Of a stretch of 64,000 bases of DNA, positions 24,205 through 37,024 are shown piece after piece (positions within the stretch are counted from its first letter, which is position 1; each line of letters opens with the position of its first letter). The stretch comes from Sinotaia quadrata (taxonomy: Eukaryota > Mollusca > Gastropoda > Architaenioglossa > Viviparidae): positions 73,333,571 to 73,397,570 of the forward strand of contig CM054183.1 in NCBI GenBank assembly GCA_028829895.1, in the 5' to 3' direction. The notes beneath the pieces are model-generated. The model searched no databases, was not told the origin of the DNA, and saw nothing but the letters and a program-made list of their open reading frames with translations. A program made the position numbers and the translations under genes.

Positions 24205-26848
24205 CTGCAACATCTCAAATAATCAAAGAAAAAAATGCACATCTATTAAAACAGATTAAAAAAAATAATTCTAACATTAAATAAATTTGGTAAAACTACA
24301 CACAAGATTGTGGTGATTCATAATTATCTTAGAACTTACATATTATGTATTATTAGTATTAATATATAGATATTATCTTATTTTAAAATATTCCTTCACT
24401 TTAAACAATGTAGAACTTTAAAAAGACATATTTCTCAATAGCCTGAATAATATTTTAAAAATATTCCTAAGTATTTTAAATTATAAAATGCTGATTTATA
24501 CTGATAACTCAACCTGTTAAATGTCATCAATACATATAGTGAATTACACATAACACAAATTTTATTTTACTGTCCAATATAAGTGCTCTCACATAGCAAA
24601 TAGAGTACAAAATGTTACTGGAACAGACTGCTGTTTCAATCATTATAATTTAGTATGACTGAACTGTTTTTCTTTAACTTGAAAAAACTAATTAATTAAT
24701 ATATCACAAGGTTTGTGCAATTTAAGAAACAGTACATACAGCAATCTCCATTATCTATATTAAAAGACTATTTAGGTTATAAGTTGAAAAAGTTATATTT
24801 TTTATGTAAAATTATACAAGAAATCCATTTCATAACATTTAGAAAACACTTTTGAACAGAAAATGTGATCAAACATCATACTGCACCCTAATGCATTTTA
24901 ACAAACATATATGCATATGTTCATCAGCAGGTTACACTGATTTCTACAGAGATCTGAAACATACTAGTTATACTGAAGTTTATATTATGTGAAGATTTGT
25001 ACCTAAGATGATCATACATATTGCTTTTCAAACAAATGTTATTTAAAAATCCTTTACTATCAATATTTAGGCCAATTTTATTCAACCAAAAATGTCCAGT
25101 TCCATCAATTTGTTTTTCAGGTTTGTAAATGTTATCTTTAATACTCAATTAAAAATAATTTCTTTGATGTGTGATTCTTCTGTTTTCAATCCCCTGTCAA
25201 TCCATTTCCTATCAAATTTGGCAATCAAGAAAGCAACACAGCTGGATGAATTGGATTTTTACAATATCTATTCTTACTGAAAATTACAATAAATCAAATG
25301 AAGCAGCTCTAGTGTGTATAAAATCTTGCGATCTTATACAAAAATTCTTGTGATCTAGGTGATCTTGTATAAAATTTTATATACAGGTCTCTAATCTCAT
25401 GTACACTATTGAGCAGTTACTAAGGAGGAAAAAAAACAGCTTAAGATTTTTATATGTGGTTTTGTCTCATTAAATGCTTTTTTCAAATCTTTTTTGTTGT
25501 TTTACTGGATAATTTTTACTTTATTCTTTATGATGAATCAGACAAGTAAATTTTTTTTAAATTAAAAGAAATCAATGCTCTATTTATACTTCTCTGAAAC
25601 CAACCTCCAAAATCAAGTAATAAGTGTTTTAAAAAGAGAATTACAATTTCACCCACAAAGGTTTTTTGCAGTTTTAAAACAATCAAAAATTATTTTCAGA
25701 TAACCTATTTATTCCCTAATGAATTAAAAATGCACTTTATGATTTAAAACATATTTTCCTTTATGGAATATACATAGATCCAGATGTCAGGATATATAAT
25801 AAATAATTAGTTCATTTTTGTCAACTTGCAATAATATTCAAAATATGACTAACATATAACATTCTATATATAAATTATGCAATACTACTAGAATAAATTA
25901 TAGAAATGCACTGTTTCTCCAGCACATTCATGAATAGATTATATGAAAGTGGGGGATTCATTATAAACTACACTTAATAAAATGCTTTTGATATGTAATT
26001 CAAAGTGAGGATAAAGAATAAGTTTTGTTGGAAATATAATCCAACAATGCACACCTTTACTGTATAACAATCCAATTCTTTTTTTTGCTAACTGGTAATG
26101 TAAATCCTACAGGTGGTCTCAAAATAATCATGGATGAAATCTGACAGATTGAAAAGACTGAAATATTTCTAAACTCAATACCTTCACCATATCTTATAAG
26201 AAAAAGTGGCATGCTAAACAATCCATTATATGAAATTATTAAACAGCAAAATCTCTTTACTATTATAAAATGTTATTTTTATTCATATTCTCTACAATTT
26301 CAAGTGATGAGAATTTGAACCTCAACATAACAAAACTACATATATCATATGAGACTTGAAGACTTAGGAATTGAAGCAACACTGTTTTTTCTTCAGTTTA
26401 CAATAAAAGCAGAACACACTAGAGTTGTTAATGATTGGCTGAAATTTGTGTATAAAAATAAAACACATTTCATTGATTTGAGAAAAATAATTAAGTAATA
26501 ATCAACTAAACCAAAATACATATGATCACAAAACAGCATGATGAATTAAACGAAAGAACAAATGTGAATGCCAGGGGCATTTTCACACCAACTAATTTAG
26601 AAGGGAACTCAACCGAACAGTGCATAGTTACATCTGACAGACGTAGGCAATGTTTCACATCTGACAAACAGAAGTACTCTAAGTAGTTGGCAACTTGTCC
26701 TGCCATATTAACAAATTTATATTTAGATTCTATCCTATCTATTCATTTTGCTGTTGAAGTTCTTGACATTCTTACAAAAATAAATTTTTTTAAAAAGTAC
26801 TTTTGAAAATTCAGTTAAGACAAAATCAAACCTTTTGGATCCAAAGTA

Positions 26849-27574
26849 CAGTTGAACCCGGATATGTCGATGGCCTAGGGGTTTGCCAAAAAGTGTCGAG
26901 ATAACTGATGATCGAGATTACCAAAAACCAATATGGCGGTAATATATTACAGTACTTTAAAATGCGCTTGAAATTTCTTTATGTACATGATGTGCGTTAA
27001 TGAATGAGAATGTACATGCACGTGTTTGGTGTTTTTTTTACACAACAGCATTGCTGCGATTTATATGATGAGGCTATCGGCATGCTATAAAAATGTACAT
27101 ATATGTTAATGTTTACTAACAACAAAAGATTTATGTACATGCGGTTAATATGGTTTCTTTACAAAGTCTAAAATGCTTTGTTGCTTTTTGCCTTTAACAG
27201 TCTACTTGAAAACAAATGCTTCAATATTACATGTTGTAATGTGCTTGAAATTTCTTTATGTACATAATGTGCGTTAATAAATGAGAATGTACATGCACAT
27301 GTTTTTGATTTTTTACACAACAGCGTTGCCGCTATTTGTTTGATGATGCGATCAGCAGGCTATTAAAATATACATACATTGTACAATGTTTGCTAACAAC
27401 AAAAGGATTATGTTCATCAACTAACAGCAGAGATTTACCAGTACATGTATACAATAAAATGTACAAACCTTTCATTATATTCTCCAACATTGCAAACACA
27501 AAAAACCACTTCAAAAACGTCAACTTACCTAGAGTTGGCAAGTTAACCGATGCCGAGATAAGTGGGTTCGACTA
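26849..27574. mobile_element. Tigger/pogo-like element, family A, copy 1
   Basis: Flanked by TA on both sides. Left end CAGTTGAACCCGGATATGTC (then GATGGCC); right end GAGATAAGTGGGTTCGACTA. Internally, the stretch around 26960-27110 (CTTGAAATTTCTTTATGTAC, GAGAATGTACATGCACG) recurs at about 27240-27400, so the copy carries a tandem duplication of roughly 265 bases. No transposase frame remains. Confidence 0.82.
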
Positions 27575-27970
27575 TATAATCATAAATTTATAATCCAAAA
27601 TATTAATCACAAATTTATATAAATATCAAATATTATCTTTCTGTAGAATATATTTATAGTGGTGTGGTAAAATAAAAAATGGTATGCAATTTTACAACAT
27701 TTTTTATGAGCAATTATTGCATAAGGTAATTTTGCCCTGACATAATTACAAATTTCATACTAATAATCACACTCAGAAAATTAATTTTAAAAAATTATTT
27801 ACTGTAAGATTCAATCCAATTATGATTCTTCAATAAGAGCACTTAGTTTGTTATTTTTAGATAGGTTTTCTCTAAGTTTGTTTTATAAAGTAGAGAAGAA
27901 TGAACAGCAATAATAAAGTAATCCTATTAAACTAAATATAATACATTATTCAAAAATAAGGTATTAAAAA

Positions 27971-28138
27971 TATTTTTACTTTACCACTTAATATCTGGAT
28001 TCACATTATATGGAGGTAGAGGTGTATGTATTATCCGATTATGATGTACTGAATGGATTAAGTGCACTATCACAATCAGATAATATACCTCTACCTCCAT
28101 ATAATGTGAATTCAGATAAAAGTGGTAAAGAAAAAATA
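27971..28138. mobile_element. Foldback MITE, about 65-bp arms
   Basis: The left arm (TTACTTTACCACTTAATATC ... GGAGGTAGAGGTGTATGTAT) is nearly the reverse complement of the right arm (ATACCTCTACCTCCATATAA ... AAAAGTGGTAAAG). Only about 30 bases lie in the loop. It is probably a small DNA-transposon derivative. Confidence 0.85.
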
Positions 28139-29680
28139 TTTTATATGTCCCATTAACAATATAATTTTATTCTTGTTTAATCCCAGTTTATATATTTAAT
28201 GAATATTGCATATATATTTAGTATGCTTTAAGTGTTCACAAACCTTCCCTGGACCAAATGTCAACGAATTTTAAAATTTTCACTCTAATCTTCATTACAT
28301 AATGTAGTTTTATCAGGATTTCTTAATTAAAATTATACCACTTAGAGTTTCAATCTATTGATAGTTTAAAACTATTTGTAGACAACAAAAATGATTTGTT
28401 GATTAATAATAAAGTGCTTGAAGTTAAAGCAAGTTCAATATAATTCAGTTTCACTTATAATGGGGTAAGGTTGTAGGCTTCCGAGGACCACATTCTATCA
28501 GGGTAGAGGTATATTTACACTAACTCATTTATGTCATGACATTCCAAGCAGATGAAGATTTTTTTTTAAAAAATTCTCAAATGTTTTGCAAATATCAATA
28601 ATTAAGAAAAAAGTTGCTTACATTATTTTAGTTACTTAAACAATACAAATCAATAAATAAAAGACATGAAGCCAAAATTTGTAAATATTTTACTCCATAT
28701 AAGTAGAAAAACATACACTAATTTGCAAAATATTTATTATTTCACATTTCTTGTTTAACAAATAATAAACTGCCATAGTCACTATAAATTATATTTTTAA
28801 AATGTATGGAAGTTTTAACGAAGCAAATGAACTTTACTGAGACATTTTCGGTAACTCCAATACCTGGATGAATTGCATTTGAGAAAGTTTATGGTTTATT
28901 CTTTTTCTAAAGGTATCAGTAGTACCATATTTTAATTTAAAAAACCCAAACTTTCATTTTTTTTTTAACTATTAAATGTTAACTAACATATAAATAAGTA
29001 ACCCCGTTCATTTTTATTTTTATGTTTATCTTGTGTACCTTGAAGTTGTGTAGAAAAAAATATGACAATATCTATAATAGATCTGAGATATTAATGATAA
29101 ATGTTTTATGATCATTATGAAAATGTTATTTTCCAAACTCTTTCAAGTAAAATAAATGCTACAATGAAAAAAAAACCAAATTTTAGAGATCAAGAATAAA
29201 TAAACATAATAGAAAATAAAAATTTCTATTTATTATGAATTGCAAAGGAAATGTGCTTTCAACGTTTAAAATTACTAGCAAAACATGGCAAACAGGAAAA
29301 ATAATGGCATCATAATACATACAAATGATGAACAATGCATCCAGAATGATGATTATTAAATAATTTATATGCAGTTACTGCCTGATTATTTTCAATATAT
29401 TTGCAGAAATTGAGTGCAGCTGGAAATAACAAGTTTTAACAAATTGTAATGAAAAAAGAACTATTTGAACTATAATTGGTACACATCTAAAAGATTATTA
29501 TTTGTTCTAATATTATGTAATATTGTACAATTTTATGCATTTAAAATTATAAGAACTATTTATTCATGGTACCAAGATTATACATTCATAAATCAGTTAT
29601 CGAAAAGATGATATAAAACACAATTAAATTAGTAATTTCTTTCATCTGAAGCAATCTTTCCATTAAAACATTTAAAAAAG

Positions 29681-29769
29681 GAATGTTCATATCTATTTTA
29701 GAATATTATTTTTCTACAGCATGTATTATGGTCAAGAGAAATAATATTCTAAAATAGATATGAACATTC
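29681..29769. repeat. Near-perfect 35-bp hairpin with 19-nt loop
   Basis: 29681-29709 (GAATGTTCATATCTATTTTA, then GAATATTAT) is the exact reverse complement of 29741-29769. The stem extends inward about six more pairs with one G/T pair. The size is that of an miRNA-type precursor or a tiny foldback repeat. Confidence 0.9.
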
Positions 29770-30903
29770 GTTTAGTAAAAGTACATTTTACTAGTGCTTA
29801 ATATATTATTTAGATTACATATCCAACCCTCGTGAGTTATGACTCCAAAAGGAATGATGTAACATACACAAAACCTGTGTTACATTGTCAAAGATTTAAA
29901 GACATCTGCCAGGTAAAAAAGTCAATACGGAAAAAGCTCCCATTTTTCCATTAATCTTTAAAGAAATCAAACGTGAATTCATGAAAATAATTCTCATTAT
30001 GTCTTGTAACACTCTTTCCCTTTGTATCAGAAATTATTTAAATTAATAGAAGCCTTTTAATTATTGTGATGTTTATATCTGAGGTAAAATGAATGCTTAA
30101 TAAATGAAAATCCTTTTAACAAACTACTTCTGGAGCTGATTTATTATTAAATTAATCAGTGAACTAGTAATGTACATATGTAGTGTCTGAGTCAAGATCC
30201 TACCGGTTTGTAAAAAACTATTTTATGAAAATTGTCAGATCAGACATCAGATTCCTTGATCACTCTAACTACCCACAACTTATAAGCATGGTTAAGTGCA
30301 AATAAGAGCAAGACATTTGTCTACTGCTCTGTCTGGTGTGCAATCAATTAACTACCGGTATTAAGGCAATTGTGACAGAAAAATTAATTCTTTTCCCTGA
30401 ATGACTTTAAAAAGTTTCCTTAATACTAATTTGTCATACTTGGTGCTGCGAATGTAGAATAACCATCATGTTTGTATTATAACCATATGTTGCAATGGAA
30501 ACCAAGGAAAACAGCCACCATAGAAACCATCATGCTTTTGCTTCAAATTTTGTGAGAAATTGCCAATTTTCAAACTTTTGAAAACATGCCTTTCTTCATC
30601 ACTAACTGTCATGATGTATATACTAGGGAAATTATCTTTACTTCCCCTGTCTTTATTCAGCTTTCTATTTATAGAAAAATACACCAATAACATCAGATTA
30701 GCTTATTTTTAACAAGCTATGTTCCATATATGAAGAGCATGACCCTTCAATTCTGCAATAGTGTTGAAGGGTCATACATATGTCTCATTATCACAGAAAT
30801 GACATTGGTATTTAATATGAGTTGACTAGAATTCCTAATCCCAATATTCAAAAGAATAACAGCTTTACTTATTTTCATTTCAATTATAATTGAATCCACT
30901 CAC

Positions 30904-31084
30904 TCTCTTCCTTTTTGGCTGGTGGTTCTCCAGCAATGAGAGCTGCTAAAGTAGCTGCACTACTTGATCCTCGCAATGGTCGAAGACGGTTTATAAGAGT
31001 CTCATTTGGTCTATGATTTCCCGTATCTTCTTTGCGTGTAAGAGTGATACGATTTCTTTTGGGTAGTATCTCCAGATTAGTCTC
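30904..31084 (-). CDS. HECTD4: HECTD4-like exon 6 (residues 451-511)
   Basis: A 181-nt exon, with acceptor TGAACAG ending at 31085. The donor GAGA|GTGAGTGG leaves phase 1. It encodes ETNLEILPKRNRITLTRKED, then a low-complexity linker with LRPLRGSSSAATLAALIAGE and PPAKKEE. The basic first half and the Ala/Ser-rich second half suggest an exposed loop between folded parts. The reading frame continues into the intron for a few codons, so the donor is fixed by its consensus and by phase with exon 7. Confidence 0.85.
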
Positions 31085-32279
31085 CTGTTCATAAAGGAAA
31101 AACATAATCTGCACTAATAATATATATTCACACCTTGATAAGCTGAATTTCAAGGAAAAGGGACAAAAATTTGAATTATCGAGAGACAAATTACAATTCC
31201 AAACACACACAAACACACAACAAACTAACCACATACATAGATACATATTATTAATGAAATAGTATTTCTCAGCAAAACAAATAATGTTTCTGTTTAAATT
31301 TGTAACTGTTATGTGAATTACTACTCATTTTAATCCACCCATTTGTCTGAAAAATGTGACACCAACTTAATGAAAACAAATTATATGCATTTAACAAAAA
31401 CCATGAGTCCAACTGCCTCAAGTTTAAAAAGAAATATCATTTCCTAAAGTTTCACTTAATAAAGCAGTAATTGCCAAAGTGTGTCTGGGCATGGTTTGTT
31501 ATTGTCTATTGAAAATGTATGCATAATAATGCATCCAGGTGTGTGTAGTGCTTTTACTGTATTTCTGTCCAAGACCTCTCTGACATTTTGGCAAAGAAGT
31601 TGATCTGATTCACCAACAGTTTTGGATGTAAGCCAACACTGTTATCTGAAAGCATCATGTTAACTTTATTACAAATTATATATATTCCAAAATCCTGAAA
31701 ACTGCTAACATTTCCAGTTTATAAATAATTTTTTTCTCAAGTCCAGGGGACCAAAAGTTGGGAAGCAACATCCACCACTCTAATAGACTTGCATCTGTAC
31801 AGACTGACAGAGTTAGAGTGGAGGATACAAGGGACACTCCTGTTTCCAGCTACTCTTTGCCTACAGTGAAAGAACTCACTGAGAGGGATCATTATCAATG
31901 TTATGACAGCAAAAACAGTGTTTAGGTTAAGAAGAAGTTCGCCTAAACAAGTGTACTGCAGTTTTACAGATCTAACATGTGCCTTTTAATGACACATCTG
32001 TCACAGTTTGAATATTTTCTAAATGTGTCATCCATTACTGAAACCTTGTTGCTTGCAGTGTCGAGATAATGTACAAAAGTGTGAGATGTATATTAAGTGT
32101 TTCTGCATTTATATGAAAACTTAGACATTGGAGAATTTGCTTAAAATTTTATTTTATTTTATTTATTTCAAAGTCTGTCAATACATTGTATGGACTTTTA
32201 CATCTGCAACAGATTGTCTAGATAACTATAAAAGACTGCCCATGTGAATGGTCTGAATGCATCTATATTTGTGTTTACA

Positions 32280-33760
32280 ATTGTCACTTGTCTGGTCTAC
32301 GTTTAACAACCCTGTCCTATTTTAGGTTCCGATTATCAATATTGGTTTATTGAATAATTCCTACAATAAAGACAGCCGGACAGCTTGACTTATCTTCCAC
32401 AAAATGCCACAATATTGGGCCAGTTATTTACAACACCTCACCAGATAAATCAATTGACTTGCCCCGATTGATGTTATCTCCCCTTATTTATAAATTCAGA
32501 TTTCTGATTCTTTATCCTTTTATTATGGGTCAGCCCCCAATCAATCGGCTCTCTAGTCGGCTACAAACAATTATGTAACAATGGGAAAGATAACAATAAA
32601 TTTAATAACAATTAAATTAAATTAGAAAAAAAAGAAATGAACAATTCAATTCGCGACTGACATATAGAGTGCTATCGCACAGCCTGATAAATTAATTGAT
32701 AAACCACATGGTCTTAGAGTTTTGTCTTTGTTGAATCAGTAACTTAATTGAGAATTCATTTAACAGTTGAACACACTGCACGTTGTCGTCGATCCTTCGA
32801 TGTGGCGTTGGCGTCGCGTAATGATTCTTCCAGCGGCCTCTCATGGTTCTTTACAACTTCGGGCTTAGAAGATAATAGAGTCGTCAGTCTACTGCCTGGC
32901 TCCCGTCTTTGTGAGACTGATGATTCCTAGGCTTGCATACTGTCTTTCAGTTGGTAGCTCGAGAATTGACTTGGAGCTCAAGACCGGTTGTAACGAATAA
33001 CATGTTACAGTATTGTGTGGCAATAACCATTCTATGGGCTTTGTGGTAGCAGCGATAATCACTCTTTACAATTCCACTAATTAGCTTTAGCTAATTCATA
33101 GTTTAAATTAATTAAAGTTCAAATTTGTAAATTCCTTTAAATATATATTTCCTTCATTACAATACAATTTTGCTAGTGATTCATGCAATACTTGTTACTC
33201 GTTAGCTCTTCCATGATAACAATTAATCAACAGAAACATGAATACATACACGTGGTGATTCTCTCCATTTTACAAATGTAATAATCGCTAACGCCACTTA
33301 GCTTCTGTAGGAAAAATATAACAACTTTTAGCTGCATTAAAATCACAGGAATATTCTATACAACATTTATAATACAAAATACACAGTATCTCAGTTTTAC
33401 AAGTAAGAAATATGATCTAGAAAAACCAATTATATTACCACTATGTGTAATTAGGCGCAGTCATAAGGTGGAAGAAACTCTTCTTCACCCCCGATAGGTG
33501 GGTACACTATCTCTCAGTCGGTGCATCTAACAAAACCAATTCATTCAGGTGGTTATATGAATGAAATGGAGGTCAGCTAGTGACTTAGCACTACGTCATT
33601 GTACTGAACGCAAATGACCGTATATGGGTGTTTAGTATTCTTCACCTCTGACTTACTCTATATTCCCTGAACACGTAAACAACCCGTTGCATCAGCCTAA
33701 ACTTAATCTCATAACGGAAGTCCTCTCAATAAATACTCCAGGCAGTGGAAAAACATTAAT
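32280..33760. other. Unassigned, relatively GC-richer insert
   Basis: Composition changes here against the AT-rich intron. The stretch contains a 60-codon frame at 32748-32930 that looks like chance, a TGGTAGCAGCG at 33043 that resembles a retroelement primer-binding site, and many restriction-like palindromes (CTCGAG, GAGCTC, ACCGGT). I could not find paired LTRs or TIRs. It is probably a degraded insertion of unknown type. Confidence 0.3.
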
Positions 33761-33970
33761 ACAATGAACAATTAATATTAATAAAAATGATTATTAAAAA
33801 TGTATAATTTGTTTAATATATTCTGACAACAATGTCAGTGAAGACGTAAGAGGATTTCTCAAGTGAAACACTCTTTCCCTGAATGCAAATCAGAGATATT
33901 TTCATGACCTCAAATCTGTCAAGACATGAAAATAAGCATCTTTGAGGTCCAAGCTTAAGGCAAACTCCCT

Positions 33971-36309
33971 TAAGGTGATGTGAGGGTCAAAAATCTAGTT
34001 TTTTTAATATTACTTCATACTTGATTTTATTGTTTTGTATTAAGTACCTAGTAAATAGATTACTTAGTAAATAGGTAAATAGAATGTGAAAATAGAGTGA
34101 ACTTGATGGTTGGCTTTGTGGTTGCTATGGAAACCATGTGTAAACATCCGCCATAGTGAAATTTTAGGAACAAGTTTTCTCAGTTCCTATTAAATATTTC
34201 TTTTAAATATTTTGCACATAGCTACAGTATTGCTATGCCTACATAATTACAATTCCTTTACTCTGTATCCTTGATAGAAATTTATTTATTTATTGTTTGG
34301 TAAAAGCGACATATTTTTATTATTTCTTTGAAATGTCATATTTTCAAATGTATTGTACATATAATAAAATCCAATGGTAATTATGTGCATTTGATTGAGT
34401 TGTTTGACTGTGTAAAGTTTCAGAGAGATCAGTTGAATAGATTTTAAAATATTCAATTCCCCAGTGTAAAAAATTGCAAAAGCAGGAAAACAAAGAAAAG
34501 TGGGAAAACTTATTTCAAAACCTCTTTACTTGCATTCACACACAATTTTAACCCACCATTTTTACCAGACAACTGTATTAAACACAAGATATTGATAAAA
34601 ACTGTTTCCAGACAGAAAATTGTGTCACCTTAGAACAATCCAGCACCATAGGCTGAGCCACACTCCAGCTGATTAAGTTCTTCTTGTCTTTGGGTTCTCG
34701 CAGCCCTGACTTTGTCTCTTCGTTTTATGGCTTTGTCTTTAACATACTTTGTGCTGTTGTTAAGTCTTTTCCTCATTCTTGACTCACAAAGCCTAGCCAT
34801 ATGATGTCCTGTTTGAAAACCAAAGACCTGGCACTGTCAGTAGCAGCAGCAGCTCCAAATTTAAACTCCCTCACTGACGTTATGACAGCAAACTCCACAC
34901 GCTCTCTTGAGGCAAATTTGTCTTTAGTACACCTGGACCAAATCAAGCTATGTAAACTTTCATTTGCATTCTGTGTTTTTCCTGAGCAACACCTAATGAG
35001 CAAATGTTCCTTCGTCTGGCTGTAAATTGGTAGAAGGTGCTCAGCAATGGGAGCTGATGTCGTGCAATTGCTTGTTGGAAGAAACACCAAGAGTCCACTG
35101 TGCTTAGAATGCATATCCCTAACAAATGCTACTGTCTCTCCAAAGACATGATTTCTAAAGTCTTCCACTGTACTAGATATTTTGTTTGCATGCTGATGAA
35201 ATGTTTTGTGGTGCATTGCAGGCAAATCTAAATTTTCACAAAAATTTCTCAGAGCTCTAGCATCCATGCCACAAACAATTGAAGCATAAACGGCTTGTCT
35301 ATTTATGTGAAATACTTTTGACTGTGTATCCTTTATAATTATAATTTTTATAGATTGTTTCTTGGCATATAGTGCACTTGACTTCAGCATAAACAGCAAA
35401 ACCATGCATCGGTTTGGAGTCAGTAGTGAGAGAGAGATTCATACCTTTACACTGAGGGCAACAGAGACTGCCAACAAAACTCTCCACTTCTCTGAAATTG
35501 ACAATGCCCCTTTGCATCTTGAATTTCGCTCTACACTCTCTTTCCCACTGTCATTGACTCTGACATGACTGCAAGAACTACCCAAACTTTCGTATGTGTC
35601 TTTCTTGAATTGTGATCTTGTTCTCGTGCCAAGTAAACTGTCGTAGATGGTTTGTAATACAAAGTGTTTGGTTCGACTTGTGCACATTTAGACGTCACTT
35701 GTTGCTGTACTGCGGCTAATTTTGCTTCCTTTCTTGCTCCCCATTGATTCTGCAACTGTTTCTTTCTATTTTTCTTACTTTTAGGCGCTAAATTATGTGT
35801 TGACTGCTTTGTACGAGGCATTTTCACTCACAAGTACTTTGCTAAGCATTACTTTTGCACATGTAAACAATCGCCATGACAGTACCACGTGACCTAGTCA
35901 AGTGAATTGTATCGCAGCCTTCATGTCACACTACCATACATGGAAGGCACTGTGCTTGTTTACTGTTTAGGCTGGATGTCTTGTTAACAAAATAAAACAG
36001 AAAATCCTGAAGGACAATCTTTTATGAGAGAGGTGAGGAAATGCTCAACACAATGGTATGCAACAATAATAATGTCGTCTGCTAAAAATGTGCGTTGTCA
36101 AGTGTTGAAAAACGTCATTATAGAAGTCGATTGAAAACTTCCGCATGAGGGTTACTTACTTTAAATAATTTTTACAACATATAAGAGATATTTTTCAACT
36201 AAATAACCATTAGAAATGAAAAGAAGGTAGTTTTTATTGCCCAAATACGTAAAAATGTCTAAACACAAAAATTACTAAAATTGCTATATTACAGACCACA
36301 CATCGCCTT
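33971..36309 (-). mobile_element. Internally deleted Mutator-like (MULE) transposon
   Basis: The ends match as inverted repeats: TAAGGTGATGTGAGGGTC at the left, TAAGGCGATGTGTGGTC at the right on the opposite strand. Between them the minus strand carries both termini of a MULE-type transposase protein (listed separately), with the middle missing. No clear target-site duplication could be read. Confidence 0.75.
34628..35827 (-). pseudogene. Mutator-like transposase, catalytic middle deleted, frames broken
   Basis: The N-terminal part starts near 35827/35821 (MPRTKQSTHNL). It continues in several frames through a paired-Cys treble (CPQCKGMNLSL ... GFAVYAEVKCTICQ) and FHINRQAVYASIVCGMDARA, LRNFCENLDLPAMHHKTFHQ. 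The text then jumps to the C-terminal block KTQNANESLHSLIWSRCTK and REFKFGAAAA. A last frame ends with Arg/Lys-rich sequence and SAYGAGLF at TAA 34628. The Cys treble, the NRQxVxAxxxxGxGxxxLxxF block and the GKTQNxNESxHSxIW block are typical of an invertebrate MULE family. The DDE region that should lie between them is gone. It is non-functional. Confidence 0.78.
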
Positions 36310-36757
36310 AAAAAATGGTATTGCACATTATTCTTATTAGTTAGCATCTAGAAGTTGGGGGATGGAATGAAGTTGTTTTTAGTGCTCAAATTCATCACTT
36401 TCTTCTATCCTGACACCAAATAAAATCTGGAAAAATGTCTAGAAGATCCCAAACTTTCTGTACTGTTTTTTCTGAACAAACTTGTCTGCCTTGGCAATGT
36501 GACAGTAAGGGATCAGTTCTTGATCTGATAGGAAGATGTTTCTTCAAAAAAAAATATGCCTAATAAACTGAAGAATCTATTCATCCATTAATATTGCTTC
36601 ACATACACAATAAACTCACCACCACTGGAATGTAGTAAGGAACGTCTGATGTAGGGTCAAGCCTTACTATTCCTGGCTAGTCTGCCCCTTTCTCTGAGAA
36701 CTATGCTGAAAGTCACTGCCAATATATTTAATCTCTTTCACATAATTTCAATATCCC

Positions 36758-37024
36758 TCAATACCAAAAGAGAGGGTGATGGTCTCTGTCTTTGTCTACA
36801 TACCATAAATTCAAGGGAAATTCCTTTGCTACCTCTGCCAGAACTCTGCCAAACAATTTATCGGTGATGATTGGAGTGGCAACTAACCTGTCTTTGACCA
36901 AAGACAACAGCATTGAGTTAAGAAAAGCAGTGCTCTCTGTACCAACAACCATTTTATTATTTGCTATAATGGCAGCAGTGTCATCGTCAGACAAATGAAA
37001 AACAGTATGTGAGACAAGATCCAT
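36758..37024 (-). pseudogene. Unassigned 88-codon frame in intron 5
   Basis: The peptide looks protein-like: LVSHTVFHLSDDDTAAIIAN, STAFLNSMLLSLVKDRLVAT, LFGRVLAEVAKEFPLNLWY and VDKDRDHHPLFWY. Past its stop, the same strand still reads coding-like text (GIVRLDPTSDVPYYIPVVV at about 36620-36680) interrupted by stops. It cannot be an exon of the surrounding gene because exons 5 and 6 already join in frame and it ends in stops. It could be a decayed retrocopy or transposon gene. I do not recognise the family. Confidence 0.4.

Larger units (their letters stand above)
24205..30903. other. Intron 6
   Basis: It holds a Tigger-like element (26849-27574), a foldback element (27971-28138), a possible Tigger-like single end at 28446 (CAGTTTCACTTATAATGGGG) and a near-perfect hairpin (29681-29769). 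The stretches 24205-26840 and 29800-30900 show no assigned feature. Confidence 0.5.

Noticed and set aside
32748..32930. 60-codon plus-strand frame in the GC-richer part of intron 5
   Set aside because: Short, no homology pattern, and no partner frames. GC-rich DNA gives open frames by chance.
33043..33060. TGGTAGCAGCG as a retroelement primer-binding site of an LTR element
   Set aside because: The preceding LTR end (CA) is missing, no second LTR and no gag-pol text were found.
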